DNA of 64,000 nt, from NCBI GenBank assembly GCA_002343985.1, contig DDTB01000015.1, positions 1 to 64,000 on the forward strand. The letters are read 5' to 3'. Origin of the DNA: Chitinophagaceae bacterium UBA2375. GTDB taxonomy: Bacteria > Bacteroidota > Bacteroidia > Chitinophagales > Chitinophagaceae. A model generated the notes under the pieces. That model saw only the letters and a program-made list of their open reading frames with translations, made no database searches and was not told where the DNA came from. Both the position numbers and the translations under genes were made by a program. Shown here in pieces: positions 51,809 through 60,099 of this stretch. Each line of letters starts with the position of its first letter. Position 1 is the stretch's first letter.

Positions 51809-52651
51809 ATGGCACTTAGGAAATACAAGCCGGTAACCGCAGGAACCCGTTGGAGGATTGGTAACGCCTACGCGGAAATTACCACAAGCACCCCGGAAAA
51901 GTCCCTGCTCGAAAAGAAGAGCAGCACGGCCGGCCGTAACGCACAGGGACGTCGTTCCATGAGGTACAGGGGAAGCGGCAACAAGAACATGTACCGCCTC
52001 ATCGACTTCAGGCGCGATAAGAAAAATATTCCGGCTACGGTTAAAACCATCGAGTATGATCCAAACCGTACCGCATTCATCGCCCTCCTGTCTTATGCAG
52101 ATGGAGAGAAGCGTTATATCCTGGCACCGCAGGGCCTGCAGGTTGGACAAACCGTAGTGAGCGGCGACGACGTGGCACCTGAACTGGGAAATGCCCTCAT
52201 GTTGAAAAACATGCCGCTGGGTACCAACGTACATAATATTGAAATGCAACCTGGTCAGGGTGGTATCCTGGTGCGCAGCGCCGGTACCTCAGCCCAGTTG
52301 ACCAACAAGGAAACAAAATACGCGGTATTGAAAATGCCAAGCGGTGAACTCCGTAAGGTATTGATCAATTGCTACGCTACGGTAGGTGTTACCAGCAATG
52401 GCGACCACAACCTGGAAACCATGGGTAAAGCCGGCCGCAACCGTTGGAAAGGCATCCGTCCCCGCAACAGGGCCGTAGCCATGAACCCGGTTGATCACCC
52501 GATGGGTGGTGGTGAAGGTAAAGCTTCAGGTGGACACCCACGCAGCCGCACCGGTAAGTACGCGAAAGGTGAAATCACCCGTACACGCGGTAAAGGATCT
52601 GATAAACTGATCCTCCAGCGCAGGAATGGTAAGAAATTGCCAACCCGTTAA
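51809..52651 (+). CDS. rplB: 50S ribosomal protein L2 (280 aa)
   Basis: Primary 23S rRNA-binding protein needed for subunit joining and peptidyl transfer. Conserved RRSMRYRGSGNKNMYRLIDF, VHNIEMQPGQGGILVRSAGT and the C-terminal MNPVDHPMGGGEGKASGGHP with the essential His are present. Start and length are normal. Confidence 0.98.
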   Translation: MALRKYKPVTAGTRWRIGNAYAEITTSTPEKSLLEKKSSTAGRNAQGRRSMRYRGSGNKNMYRLIDFRRDKKNIPATVKTIEYDPNRTAFIALLSYADGEKRYILAPQGLQVGQTVVSGDDVAPELGNALMLKNMPLGTNVHNIEMQPGQGGILVRSAGTSAQLTNKETKYAVLKMPSGELRKVLINCYATVGVTSNGDHNLETMGKAGRNRWKGIRPRNRAVAMNPVDHPMGGGEGKASGGHPRSRTGKYAKGEITRTRGKGSDKLILQRRNGKKLPTR

Positions 52652-52676
52652 TTAAAAAACAACATTGTTAAAATAT

Positions 52677-52698
52677 CCATGCCGAATGAACGGTATGG
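52677..52698 (+). other. spacer hairpin rplB-rpsS
   Basis: CCATGCCG/CGGTATGG, an 8-bp stem with one G-T wobble and an AATGAA loop; no T tail. Confidence 0.55.
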
Positions 52699-52719
52699 AA
52701 AATAAACAAAAAGCAACAC

Positions 52720-52989
52720 ATGGCTCGTTCACTGAAAAAAGGTCCTTACGTTGAAGCCAAACTGGAAAAGAAGGTAATGGCGATCGTAGATGGTAAAGCG
52801 AAGAAATCGGTTATTAAAACCTGGAGCCGCAGGAGTACGATCACACCTGATTTTGTGGGTCAAACTTTCGCGGTACACAATGGCAACAAGTTCATCCCGG
52901 TGTATGTAACTGAATTTATGGTAGGCCATAAACTTGGGGAATTTGCACCAACCAGGAACTTTAAAGGACACTCAAGCAAAAAAGGATAA
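52720..52989 (+). CDS. rpsS: 30S ribosomal protein S19 (89 aa)
   Basis: Part of the 30S head near the A site. MARSLKKGPYVEAKLEKKV, WSRRSTITPDFVGQTFAVHN and GHKLGEFAPTRNFKGH are diagnostic. Confidence 0.97.
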   Translation: MARSLKKGPYVEAKLEKKVMAIVDGKAKKSVIKTWSRRSTITPDFVGQTFAVHNGNKFIPVYVTEFMVGHKLGEFAPTRNFKGHSSKKG

Positions 52990-52994
52990 TACGC

Positions 52995-53025
52995 GTTTAA
53001 GCCCGGCCGCGCCGGTTTCTTAAAC
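52995..53025 (+). other. spacer hairpin rpsS-rplV
   Basis: Outer stem GTTTAAG/CTTAAAC (7 bp) and inner stem CCGGC/GCCGG. It fills most of the 53-base spacer. No T tail. Confidence 0.6.
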
Positions 53026-53042
53026 CTCAAAAAATTACGATC

Positions 53043-53495
53043 ATGGAAGCAGTAGCAAAATTGAATAATTACCCGACATCGCCCCGCAAGATGCGTTTGC
53101 TGGCCGACCTGGTACGCGGCCTGAAGGTGGAAAAAGCCCTGGCCATCCTGGAGCACAACCCAAAGCACCCGGCCGTTCCGCTGCGCAAACTCGTGGTATC
53201 CGCGATCAGCAACTGGAAGTTGAAGAACGAAGGTGGCGACGAATCGGCGCTGGTGATTAAAACCATTTATGTAGACGGAGCCCGTGTGATCAAGCGCATG
53301 AGGCCTGCGCCCCAGGGACGCGGTTACCGTGTACGCAAGCGCAGCAACCACATCACAGTGGTAGTTGATGCAGCTTCTAACGGGGCCACTAAGGCAGCGC
53401 CTGTAATGGAAGCCGCTGAAGTAGCCGAAACTGCCAAGCCTAAAAAAGCAGCAGCCCCCAAGAAGGCCGCCGCAGCTAAAACGAAAAAAGCTTAA
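53043..53495 (+). CDS. rplV: 50S ribosomal protein L22 with Lys/Ala-rich tail (150 aa)
   Basis: Binds several 23S domains, and its hairpin lines the tunnel (RVIKRMRPAPQGRGYRVRKR). The N-terminal part NYPTSPRKMRLLADLVRG is typical. The last roughly 40 residues form an Ala/Lys/Pro-rich extension (KKAAAPKKAAAAKTKKA) beyond the usual end of about 110 residues. It probably contacts rRNA or is disordered. Confidence 0.96.
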   Translation: MEAVAKLNNYPTSPRKMRLLADLVRGLKVEKALAILEHNPKHPAVPLRKLVVSAISNWKLKNEGGDESALVIKTIYVDGARVIKRMRPAPQGRGYRVRKRSNHITVVVDAASNGATKAAPVMEAAEVAETAKPKKAAAPKKAAAAKTKKA

Positions 53496-53517
53496 TTAAA
53501 TATTTTAAACGCCAAAT

Positions 53518-54297
53518 ATGGGTCAGAAAACAAATCCGATAGGTGCCAGGTTGGGAATCATCCGTGGATGGGACAGTAACTGGTATGCACACAAAAAGGA
53601 TTATGCAGGAAAACTGATTGAGGACGACAAGATCAGGAATTACCTGAACGCGCGCATCAACAAGGGCGGCATCGCCAAAATTGTGATTGAGCGCACACTG
53701 AACAAACTGATTGTGACCATTCATACATCCAAGCCCGGTATCATCATCGGTAAAGGTGGTGGAGAGGTTGACAGGATCAAGGAAGAGCTGAAAAAGCTTT
53801 GCGGTAAAGAAGACGTGCAGATCAATATCCTGGAAATCCGCCGCCCCGAACTGGATGCCAATATCGTAGGCGATACGATTGCCCGCCAGTTGGAAAACCG
53901 TATCAACTACAAGCGTGCCATCAAAATGGCGATTGCTTCTGCGCTCCGAATGGGTGCTGAAGGGATCAAAGTGAAAGTTGGAGGCCGTTTGGGTGGCGCG
54001 GAAATCGCCCGCAGCGAAGAGATCAAGCAGGGCCGTACGCCTTTGCACACGTTGCGGATGGACATTGATTACGCGAACGTATTTGCCCTGACCGTATATG
54101 GTAAAATCGGTATCAAGGTTTGGATTTGTAAAGGTGAAGTGCTGGGTAAGCGCGACCTGAACCCGAACATGATCGCCGGTGGCAAAGAAGGCGGGCCTGA
54201 GCGTAGCGCGGGATTTGAGCGCAGGGGCGAAGGTGGCCGTGGCGGAGACCGTGACCGTCGTGGTGGCGGTGGCGCCGGACGCGGAGGCAGGAAATAA
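53518..54297 (+). CDS. rpsC: 30S ribosomal protein S3 with Gly/Arg-rich tail (259 aa)
   Basis: Forms the mRNA entry channel with S4 and S5. MGQKTNPIGARLGIIRGWDS, the KH-type motif PGIIIGKGGGEVDRIKEEL and GCxG-free KVWICKGEV are seen. After about residue 220 it has an RG/RGG-rich tail (GGRGGDRDRRGGGGAGRGG), longer than in E. coli S3 (233 aa). Confidence 0.97.
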   Translation: MGQKTNPIGARLGIIRGWDSNWYAHKKDYAGKLIEDDKIRNYLNARINKGGIAKIVIERTLNKLIVTIHTSKPGIIIGKGGGEVDRIKEELKKLCGKEDVQINILEIRRPELDANIVGDTIARQLENRINYKRAIKMAIASALRMGAEGIKVKVGGRLGGAEIARSEEIKQGRTPLHTLRMDIDYANVFALTVYGKIGIKVWICKGEVLGKRDLNPNMIAGGKEGGPERSAGFERRGEGGRGGDRDRRGGGGAGRGGRK

Positions 54298-54301
54298 TTT
54301 C

Positions 54302-54315
54302 CTGATTCGTATCAG
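54302..54315 (+). other. spacer hairpin rpsC-rplP
   Basis: CTGAT-TCGT-ATCAG, a 5-bp stem. It is weak alone and listed as part of the spacer-hairpin pattern. Confidence 0.35.
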
Positions 54316-54349
54316 AACCAATTATTGACTATAGCAAACAGACAATACA

Positions 54350-54769
54350 ATGTTACAACCTAAAAGAACCAAACACAGAAAGACGCAGAAAGGCAAGATG
54401 AAAGGCCAGACCAAGCGTGGCGCGACCCTCGCTTTCGGAACCTTCGGATTGAAGGCGTTGGATAGTGTATGGCTGACAAACCGCCAGATCGAAAGTGCCC
54501 GTCAGGCCATGACCCGTCACATGAAGCGTGAAGGTAATGTGTGGATCAGGGTATTCCCGGATAAGCCAATCACCGCCAAGCCTGCAGAGGTGAGGATGGG
54601 TAAGGGTAAGGGTAACCCGGAAGGATGGGCCGCCATCGTTCAGCCGGGCCGCATCCTGTTTGAAGCCGACGGTGTACCGATGCAGGTAGCCAAGGAAGCT
54701 TTCGAACTCGCTGCGCAAAAGCTGCCGATCCTGACCAAGTTTGTGATCAGCCGCGATTACAAAGCCTAA
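54350..54769 (+). CDS. rplP: 50S ribosomal protein L16 (139 aa)
   Basis: Positions A- and P-site tRNAs on the 50S subunit. MLQPKRTKHRKTQKGKMKG, RQAMTRHMKREGNVWIRVFP and RMGKGKGNPEGWAA are conserved L16 blocks. Confidence 0.97.
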   Translation: MLQPKRTKHRKTQKGKMKGQTKRGATLAFGTFGLKALDSVWLTNRQIESARQAMTRHMKREGNVWIRVFPDKPITAKPAEVRMGKGKGNPEGWAAIVQPGRILFEADGVPMQVAKEAFELAAQKLPILTKFVISRDYKA

Positions 54770-54792
54770 GGTTTTGAATCAGTTAACGGAAA

Positions 54793-54814
54793 CGGGTACC
54801 CGAAAAGTTACCCG
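54793..54814 (+). other. spacer hairpin rplP-rpmC
   Basis: CGGGTA/TACCCG, a 6-bp stem with a 10-base loop. The same bases can also pair as the local palindrome CGGGTACCCG. Confidence 0.4.
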
Positions 54815-54844
54815 GTATTGTGAGGAAATTTCAAATTTAATACA

Positions 54845-55054
54845 ATGTCAAAAAAGATTGATTTCTTAAAAAGCGTGCAGGGGATGAGTGAAACCGACCT
54901 GGTTGCCCGGATCCGCGAAGACGAAATGCGGTTAAAGAAACTGAGTTTCGCGCATTCCGTTACGCCACTGGAGAACCCGCAAAGCATCCGTTCACTGCGG
55001 AGGGATATCGCCAGGTTGAAAACACAATTACAGAAAATTCAAATTGGAGCGTAA
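54845..55054 (+). CDS. rpmC: 50S ribosomal protein L29 (69 aa)
   Basis: A small tunnel-exit protein beside L23. It is made of two helices, with the family landmark RSLRRDIARLKTQLQ near the end. Its position between rplP and rpsQ confirms identity. Confidence 0.94.
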   Translation: MSKKIDFLKSVQGMSETDLVARIREDEMRLKKLSFAHSVTPLENPQSIRSLRRDIARLKTQLQKIQIGA

Positions 55055-55073
55055 TCCAATAAATTAATACACG

Positions 55074-55346
55074 ATGGAAGCAACGACAACAACCGCCAGA
55101 AATTTAAGGAAGACCAAGATCGGAGTGGTATCCAGTAACAAAATGGATAAAACCATCACCGTGAAGGTTGAGCGTAAGATTAAGCACCCGCTCTATGGTA
55201 AGTTCCTTAAAAAAACAAACAGTTTTCACGCCCACGACGAGAAGAACGAGTGCAGCATCGGCGATATCGTGAAAATCATGGAATCACGCCCGCTGAGCAA
55301 AACCAAACGCTGGAGGCTGGTGGAGATCGTGGAGAAAGTAAAATAA
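55074..55346 (+). CDS. rpsQ: 30S ribosomal protein S17 (90 aa)
   Basis: 16S rRNA-binding OB-fold protein. RKTKIGVVSSNKMDKTITVK, RKIKHPLYGKFLKKT and MESRPLSKTKRWRLVEIVEK are diagnostic. Confidence 0.96.
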   Translation: MEATTTTARNLRKTKIGVVSSNKMDKTITVKVERKIKHPLYGKFLKKTNSFHAHDEKNECSIGDIVKIMESRPLSKTKRWRLVEIVEKVK

Positions 55347-55350
55347 TTTT

Positions 55351-55367
55351 CTGCCGGATCGCGGCAG
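55351..55367 (+). other. spacer hairpin rpsQ-rplN
   Basis: CTGCCG/CGGCAG, a 6-bp stem with a 5-base loop, starting a few bases after the rpsQ stop. Confidence 0.45.
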
Positions 55368-55424
55368 CATTGTCAAAACGTCCGACGGCATATAGCCCCG
55401 GCATTAAGCAAAAAGCGAAATATC

Positions 55425-55793
55425 ATGATACAGCAAGAGAGCAGATTAAACGTAGCGGATAACAGCGGTGCCAAAGAAGTACTCTGCATCCGTGTGCTCG
55501 GAAACAGTGGCCAGGATTACGCCAAGATTGGCGATAAGATTGTGGTAACCGTTAAGGATGCCATGCCAGCCGGGGGTATAAAAAAAGGTACCGTTAGTAA
55601 AGCCGTAATCGTTCGCACCGTTAACAAGTTGCGCCGTAAGGATGGTTCTTACATCCGCTTCGACGACAACGCTGTGGTGCTGCTGAACAACGCCGACGAG
55701 CCGCGTGGTACCCGTATTTTCGGGCCCGTTGCCCGCGAATTGAGGGATAAGGGTTACATGAAAATCATTTCCCTGGCCCCGGAAGTGTTGTAA
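55425..55793 (+). CDS. rplN: 50S ribosomal protein L14 (122 aa)
   Basis: Binds 23S rRNA at the subunit interface. MIQQESRLNVADNSGAKEVL, GTVSKAVIVRTVNKLRRKDG and RIFGPVARELRDKGYMKI are conserved; length is exactly usual. Confidence 0.97.
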   Translation: MIQQESRLNVADNSGAKEVLCIRVLGNSGQDYAKIGDKIVVTVKDAMPAGGIKKGTVSKAVIVRTVNKLRRKDGSYIRFDDNAVVLLNNADEPRGTRIFGPVARELRDKGYMKIISLAPEVL

Positions 55794-55862
55794 TCAACCT
55801 AACCCGTTCAAATAGATTTACCCATTAGCCGGTATACAGAGGCCGGCCAAAAGAAAAATAAA

Positions 55863-56201
55863 ATGAGTACAAGATTTAAACCAAAGTTCAACATCAAAAA
55901 AGGCGACTCGGTAGTAGTGATTACCGGTGATGACAAGGATTTGAAGAAGCCACGCAAGGTGTTGGAAGTGATGCCGGATGATGCCCGCGTATTGGTGGAA
56001 GGTGTGAACATTGTTACACGCCATACCAAGCCTACCGCGCAGAACACAAAAGGCGGCATCGTGAAGCAGGAAGCGCCGATCGCTATCAGCAATGTGATGC
56101 TTTGGGATACCAAAGCGGGAGGCCCTGCCAAAATTAAGCGTACCCGCGAGAACGGAAAATTAATCAGAATCTCAAAAAAATCAGGGGAGGTAATTAAGTA
56201 A
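55863..56201 (+). CDS. rplX: 50S ribosomal protein L24 (112 aa)
   Basis: Assembly initiator of the 50S subunit, with a KOW motif at the N-terminus (KKGDSVVVITGDDKD). VEGVNIVTRHTKPT and the GGIVKQEAPIAISNVML block match. Its stop overlaps the rplE start by one base (TAATG). Confidence 0.96.
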   Translation: MSTRFKPKFNIKKGDSVVVITGDDKDLKKPRKVLEVMPDDARVLVEGVNIVTRHTKPTAQNTKGGIVKQEAPIAISNVMLWDTKAGGPAKIKRTRENGKLIRISKKSGEVIK

Positions 56202-56779
56202 TGAGCACAGAAACCAACACTCCGAGATTAGCAGTTAAGTACAAAAAGGAAGTTGTACCTGCTTTAATGAAGAAATTCAGCTACAAAACTGTTATGCAGG
56301 CGCCCAGGCTGACCAAGATCTGCCTGAACCGCGGTGTAAACGGTGCGGTGGCCGACAAAAAGTTGATCGATATCGCGGTAGACGAACTGTCCAACATCAC
56401 TGGCCAGAAAGCCGTTCCTACCATGTCTAAAAAAGATATCTCAAACTTTAAGTTAAGGAAGAACATGCCCATCGGCGCACGCGTAACACTGCGCGGCGTG
56501 AAGATGTACGAATTCCTCGACAGGCTGGTATCTGTATCGCTGCCCCGCGTACGCGATTTCAAGGGTATCAACGATAAGTCGTTCGACGGTCGTGGCAACT
56601 ACACCCTGGGTGTTACCGAGCAGATTATCTTCCCTGAAATCGATATCGATAAAGTGAACAAGATCACCGGCCTGGACATCACTTTCGTGACTACCGCCGG
56701 CAGCAATGAGGAAGCCTTCGAACTGTTGAAAGAACTGGGCATGCCTTTCAAAAACATCAAAAAAACCGATAATAATTAA
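56201..56779 (+). CDS. rplE: 50S ribosomal protein L5 (192 aa)
   Basis: Binds 5S rRNA and contacts P-site tRNA. LTKICLNRGVNGAVADKK, RKNMPIGARVTLRGVKMYEF and ISLPRVRDF-like SLPRVRDFKGINDKSFDGRG are diagnostic. It starts inside the rplX stop, so the two are translationally coupled. A GGGGAGG string 10 bases upstream is the only Shine-Dalgarno-like sequence noticed in the operon, and it is also rplX coding sequence. Confidence 0.97.
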   Translation: MSTETNTPRLAVKYKKEVVPALMKKFSYKTVMQAPRLTKICLNRGVNGAVADKKLIDIAVDELSNITGQKAVPTMSKKDISNFKLRKNMPIGARVTLRGVKMYEFLDRLVSVSLPRVRDFKGINDKSFDGRGNYTLGVTEQIIFPEIDIDKVNKITGLDITFVTTAGSNEEAFELLKELGMPFKNIKKTDNN

Positions 56780-56788
56780 TCGAATAAC

Positions 56789-57058
56789 ATGGCAAAAAAA
56801 TCAATCACTGCCCGCCAGGCAAAGAGGGAAAAAATGGCCGCTCATTATGCTGAGAAAAGGGCTGCCCTCAAAGCTGAAGGAAATTACGCTGCATTGGACC
56901 TCTTGCCCCGCAACGCGTCACCGGTTCGTTTACGTAACCGTTGCCAGTTGACAGGCCGTCCGAGGGGTTACATGCGCCACTTCGGCCTTAGCCGCGTGAT
57001 GTTCAGGGACATGGCCCTCCAGGGTAAAATCCCCGGCGTAACAAAAGCGAGCTGGTAA
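56789..57058 (+). CDS. rpsN: 30S ribosomal protein S14, zinc-free type (89 aa)
   Basis: 30S head protein. MAKKSITARQAKREKMA and RCQLTGRPRGYMRHFGLSR are conserved. There is a single Cys and no CxxC pair, so this is the zinc-independent form. Confidence 0.96.
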   Translation: MAKKSITARQAKREKMAAHYAEKRAALKAEGNYAALDLLPRNASPVRLRNRCQLTGRPRGYMRHFGLSRVMFRDMALQGKIPGVTKASW

Positions 57059-57092
57059 GCGTATCGTCCCGGCACAGCCAGGATGAGGCTTT

Positions 57093-57108
57093 GATATCAT
57101 TGGATATC
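57093..57108 (+). other. spacer hairpin rpsN-rpsH
   Basis: GATATC-ATTG-GATATC, a 6-bp stem with a 4-base loop. Confidence 0.4.
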
Positions 57109-57149
57109 GCATTGTATTACATTCAAAAAACTCTTTAACAGACATAACA

Positions 57150-57548
57150 ATGGTTACTGATCCAATTGCAGATTATTTAACTCGAATCCGGAATGCGCAG
57201 ATGGCAAACCACCGCATCGTGGAGATCCCGGCTAGCAACCTGAAGAAGCGCATCACCGAGATCCTGTACGATAAAGGTTACATCCTGAAGTATAAATTCG
57301 AAGACGACAGCAAACAAGGCGTTATCAAGATCGCCCTTAAATACGACCCGTCAACCAAACTTCCCGTTATCCAAAGCCTGGAGAGGGTAAGCCGCCCGGG
57401 CCTGCGCACATATGCAAAACCACAGGATTTCAAGCGTGTGAAGAACGGACTGGGTATTTCTATCGTGTCTACATCTAAAGGTGTTATGACCGATAAGGAA
57501 GCGAAAGCGCACAACGTGGGTGGCGAAGTGCTGTGCAATATTTTCTAA
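57150..57548 (+). CDS. rpsH: 30S ribosomal protein S8 (132 aa)
   Basis: Binds the central domain of 16S rRNA and autoregulates the spc operon in E. coli. MVTDPIADYLTRIRNAQMA, VSRPGLRTYAKPQDFKRV and STSKGVMTDKEAKAHNVGGE are typical. Confidence 0.97.
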   Translation: MVTDPIADYLTRIRNAQMANHRIVEIPASNLKKRITEILYDKGYILKYKFEDDSKQGVIKIALKYDPSTKLPVIQSLERVSRPGLRTYAKPQDFKRVKNGLGISIVSTSKGVMTDKEAKAHNVGGEVLCNIF

Positions 57549-57554
57549 TCAACC

Positions 57555-57570
57555 GTTCGCCCAGGCGAAC
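57555..57570 (+). other. spacer hairpin rpsH-rplF
   Basis: GTTCGCC/GGCGAAC, a perfect 7-bp stem around CA, just after the rpsH stop; no T tail. Confidence 0.55.
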
Positions 57571-57639
57571 ATGCCTTAAGCCTTTTGTACAGGGCTGACC
57601 GCAGACAACCATAAACAGTAAACGTACAAAACAAGCATC

Positions 57640-58194
57640 ATGAGTCGTATTGGAAAAAAACCGGTGGATGTAGCAAATGGAGTTACCATCACCGTGAACA
57701 AAGACAACGTAGTTACAGTGAAAGGCCCCAAAGGCGAACTGAAACAGGCTATTGACCGCGATATCAAGGTGGTGATCGAGGATGGCAAACTGAACCTGAC
57801 ACGCCCTACCGACCAGATCCGTCACCGCGCTATGCACGGCCTCTACCGTTCCCTGATCAGCAACATGGTAAAAGGTGTTACTGAAGGATACAGCAAGAAA
57901 CTGGAACTGGTAGGTGTGGGTTATAAAGCCTCTAACCAGGGAAATACGCTTGACCTTTCTTTGGGTTATTCGCACAATATCATTTTTGAAATCCCAAAAG
58001 AACTGAGCGTTAAAACAGAACAGGAAAAAGGTAAGAACCCGATGATCACCCTGGAAAGTTCAGATAAACAACTGCTCGGACAGGTTTGCGCTAAAATCCG
58101 CAGCCTGCGTAAGCCTGAACCATACAAAGGTAAAGGTGTGAAGTTTGAAGGTGAAGTACTGAGGAGGAAAGCAGGTAAGTCTGCAGGTAAGTAA
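57640..58194 (+). CDS. rplF: 50S ribosomal protein L6 (184 aa)
   Basis: Lies near the GTPase centre. It begins MSRIGKKPVDVANGVTI, has VKGPKGEL, HGLYRSLISNMVKGVTEGY and ends with KPEPYKGKGVKFEGEVLRRK, all typical of L6. Confidence 0.97.
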   Translation: MSRIGKKPVDVANGVTITVNKDNVVTVKGPKGELKQAIDRDIKVVIEDGKLNLTRPTDQIRHRAMHGLYRSLISNMVKGVTEGYSKKLELVGVGYKASNQGNTLDLSLGYSHNIIFEIPKELSVKTEQEKGKNPMITLESSDKQLLGQVCAKIRSLRKPEPYKGKGVKFEGEVLRRKAGKSAGK

Positions 58195-58277
58195 TCGTTT
58201 ATCCCTTACCGTTAGAACCCGGTTCGGAATCTAATACAAAACATGCTCCGGCAGTATCGGGGCAAAAACATAAAAAC

Positions 58278-58631
58278 ATGAACAACAAAACAAGCGCCAG
58301 ACAAAAAATACGCTACCGCATCCGCAAAAAGATCAGCGGTACTGCTGCAAAGCCAAGGCTGACTGTGTTCAGGAGCAACACGGATATTTACGCTCAGTTG
58401 ATCGATGATGTAAACGGTGTAACACTGGCAGCCGCTTCATCCCGTCAGAAAGACATCACGGCCGTGAAAGCGCCAAAAGTGTCGAAAAGCAAATTGGTTG
58501 GAGAGGTTATTGGCCGTAAGGCGGTGGACCTGGGAATCAAGCAGGTGGTATTCGACCGCAGTGGCTATGTTTATCACGGACGGGTTAAGGCTGTTGCCGA
58601 AGGCGCCCGTGAAGCAGGCCTCGACTTTTAA
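58278..58631 (+). CDS. rplR: 50S ribosomal protein L18 (117 aa)
   Basis: 5S rRNA-binding protein. RIRKKISGTAAKPRLTVFRS, IYAQLIDD and FDRSGYVYHGRVKAVAEGAR are conserved. Confidence 0.96.
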   Translation: MNNKTSARQKIRYRIRKKISGTAAKPRLTVFRSNTDIYAQLIDDVNGVTLAAASSRQKDITAVKAPKVSKSKLVGEVIGRKAVDLGIKQVVFDRSGYVYHGRVKAVAEGAREAGLDF

Positions 58632-58654
58632 TCACATAATTTAACTGAAGATAC

Positions 58655-59173
58655 ATGTCAAACGTAACGATCAATAAAGTAAAAGCCGGCGACCTCGAAC
58701 TGAAGGAAAAGGTTGTGGCCATCAACCGCGTGGTGAAAACTACCAAGGGCGGCCGCGCATTCAGCTTCTCAGCCCTCGTAGTGGTTGGCAATGAAGCCGG
58801 TGTGGTTGGACACGGACTCGGTAAAGCCAAGGAAGTGCAGGAAGCCATCACCAAAGGCATTGAAGATGCCAAGAAAAACCTGATCAAGGTCCCGGTGATG
58901 CATGGTACCATCCCCCACGACCAGTTGACAAAAGAAGGTGCCGCTAAAGTGTTGATCAAACCCGCAGCCCATGGTACAGGTGTGATCGCCGGGGGCAGCA
59001 TGCGTGCCGTACTGGAAGCAGCAGGTATCACCGACGTATTGGCCAAAAACCTGGGTTCAGCCAACCCGCACAACGTGGTGAAAGCTACGTTCAAAGCCTT
59101 GGCCAGCCTGCGTCAGCCAATCGATGTGTCTAAAAGGCGCAACCTGTCGCTCAAAAAAGTATTTAACGGATAA
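58655..59173 (+). CDS. rpsE: 30S ribosomal protein S5 (172 aa)
   Basis: Part of the decoding-fidelity region and mRNA entry. LKEKVVAINRVVKTTKGGRA, GNEAGVVGHGLGKAKEVQEA and GVIAGGSMRAVLEAAGITDV are diagnostic S5 motifs. Confidence 0.97.
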   Translation: MSNVTINKVKAGDLELKEKVVAINRVVKTTKGGRAFSFSALVVVGNEAGVVGHGLGKAKEVQEAITKGIEDAKKNLIKVPVMHGTIPHDQLTKEGAAKVLIKPAAHGTGVIAGGSMRAVLEAAGITDVLAKNLGSANPHNVVKATFKALASLRQPIDVSKRRNLSLKKVFNG

Positions 59174-59236
59174 TTTGTTTACCGGGCCGTTTCAAACAAC
59201 AGATTGTAAGCAGGTCCAGCAAATCATAACACTTGT

Positions 59237-59416
59237 ATGAAAAAGATTAAAGTAACCCAGATCAAAAGTACCATCGACCGCCCCGAAAGGCAGAAGAGGA
59301 CGATGGTGGCGCTGGGCCTGAAAAAACTGCACACTTCGGTAGAAGTGGAAGCCACTCCCCAAATCCTGGGTATGGTGCGTAAAGTGAACCACCTGATTAA
59401 GGTAGAAGAACTTTAA
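59237..59416 (+). CDS. rpmD: 50S ribosomal protein L30 (59 aa)
   Basis: A short 59-codon gene read directly from the sequence: MKKIKVTQIKSTIDRPERQK, then MVALGLKKLHTSVEVE and MVRKVNHLIKVEEL. These are the L30 pattern, and the place between rpsE and rplO is canonical. Confidence 0.95.
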   Translation: MKKIKVTQIKSTIDRPERQKRTMVALGLKKLHTSVEVEATPQILGMVRKVNHLIKVEEL

Positions 59417-59431
59417 TGGCCATGAAGGCTC

Positions 59432-59490
59432 GTGAAATGTAAAATGTAAACAGGTGCATCCTATTTGCATTTTACATTTTTGTATTTCAC
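59432..59490 (+). other. large imperfect inverted repeat rpmD-rplO
   Basis: AAATGTAAAATG (59435-59446) pairs perfectly with CATTTTACATTT (59468-59479). GTGAAAT (59432-59438) can alternatively pair with ATTTCAC (59484-59490). The 147-base spacer is the longest in the operon and contains this structure, so attenuation, processing or partial termination is possible. Confidence 0.6.
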
Positions 59491-59563
59491 CTTGATCCCA
59501 ACAATTGGTATTTTATTTTTTAACAGCGAGGGGTGATTCCCCGTAAGTCAAAAATCAAGCAAT

Positions 59564-60013
59564 ATGAAACTGCACACATTGAAGCCTGCGAAAGGCGCGA
59601 CACACAAGGAAAAACGTTTGGGCCGCGGTGAAGCCAGCGGTAAAGGCGGTACATCAACAAAAGGTAATAAAGGTGGACAGAGCCGCGCAGGTTATAAGAG
59701 CAAGAAAGCCCACGAAGGTGGACAGATGCCCATCCAGCGCCGTATCCCCAAGCGCGGATTTACCAATATCTCACGCGTTTCTTATAAAGTGTTCAACCTC
59801 GGTCAAATTGATCAACTGGCTGAAAAATACGGTATCCAGGAATTCAGCCTGCAAAACCTGTATATCAATAACCTGATCAGCCAGACAGACCTGGTAAAAG
59901 TGCTCGGTAACGGAGAAATCAAAGGTAAATACAGCTTTAAAGTGAATGCCATCAGCGAAAAAGCTAAGGCTGCCATCGAAGCCGCCGGAGGTTCTGTGGA
60001 AATACTGAAATAA
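59564..60013 (+). CDS. rplO: 50S ribosomal protein L15 (149 aa)
   Basis: Late-assembly 50S protein. MKLHTLKPAKGATHKEKRLG, RGEASGKGGTSTKGNKGGQS and FEGGQMPLxRR-like HEGGQMPIQRRIPKRGFTN are typical. Confidence 0.97.
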   Translation: MKLHTLKPAKGATHKEKRLGRGEASGKGGTSTKGNKGGQSRAGYKSKKAHEGGQMPIQRRIPKRGFTNISRVSYKVFNLGQIDQLAEKYGIQEFSLQNLYINNLISQTDLVKVLGNGEIKGKYSFKVNAISEKAKAAIEAAGGSVEILK

Positions 60014-60099
60014 AAACCGATATTTGCCCGGGCTTGGCCCAGCATATCAGAACCTGTGTACCTTACTTTTAGCACAACACATTAAACCGACTTAATTCT

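Noticed and set aside
56184..56190. GGGGAGG as a Shine-Dalgarno site for rplE
   Set aside because: These bases are codons of rplX, no other gene in the operon has such a site, and overlap-coupled translation explains the arrangement.
58215..58225. GAACC-C-GGTTC as a functional spacer hairpin between rplF and rplR
   Set aside because: The single-base loop cannot form sterically without opening a pair. It is at best a short palindrome and was not listed as a feature.
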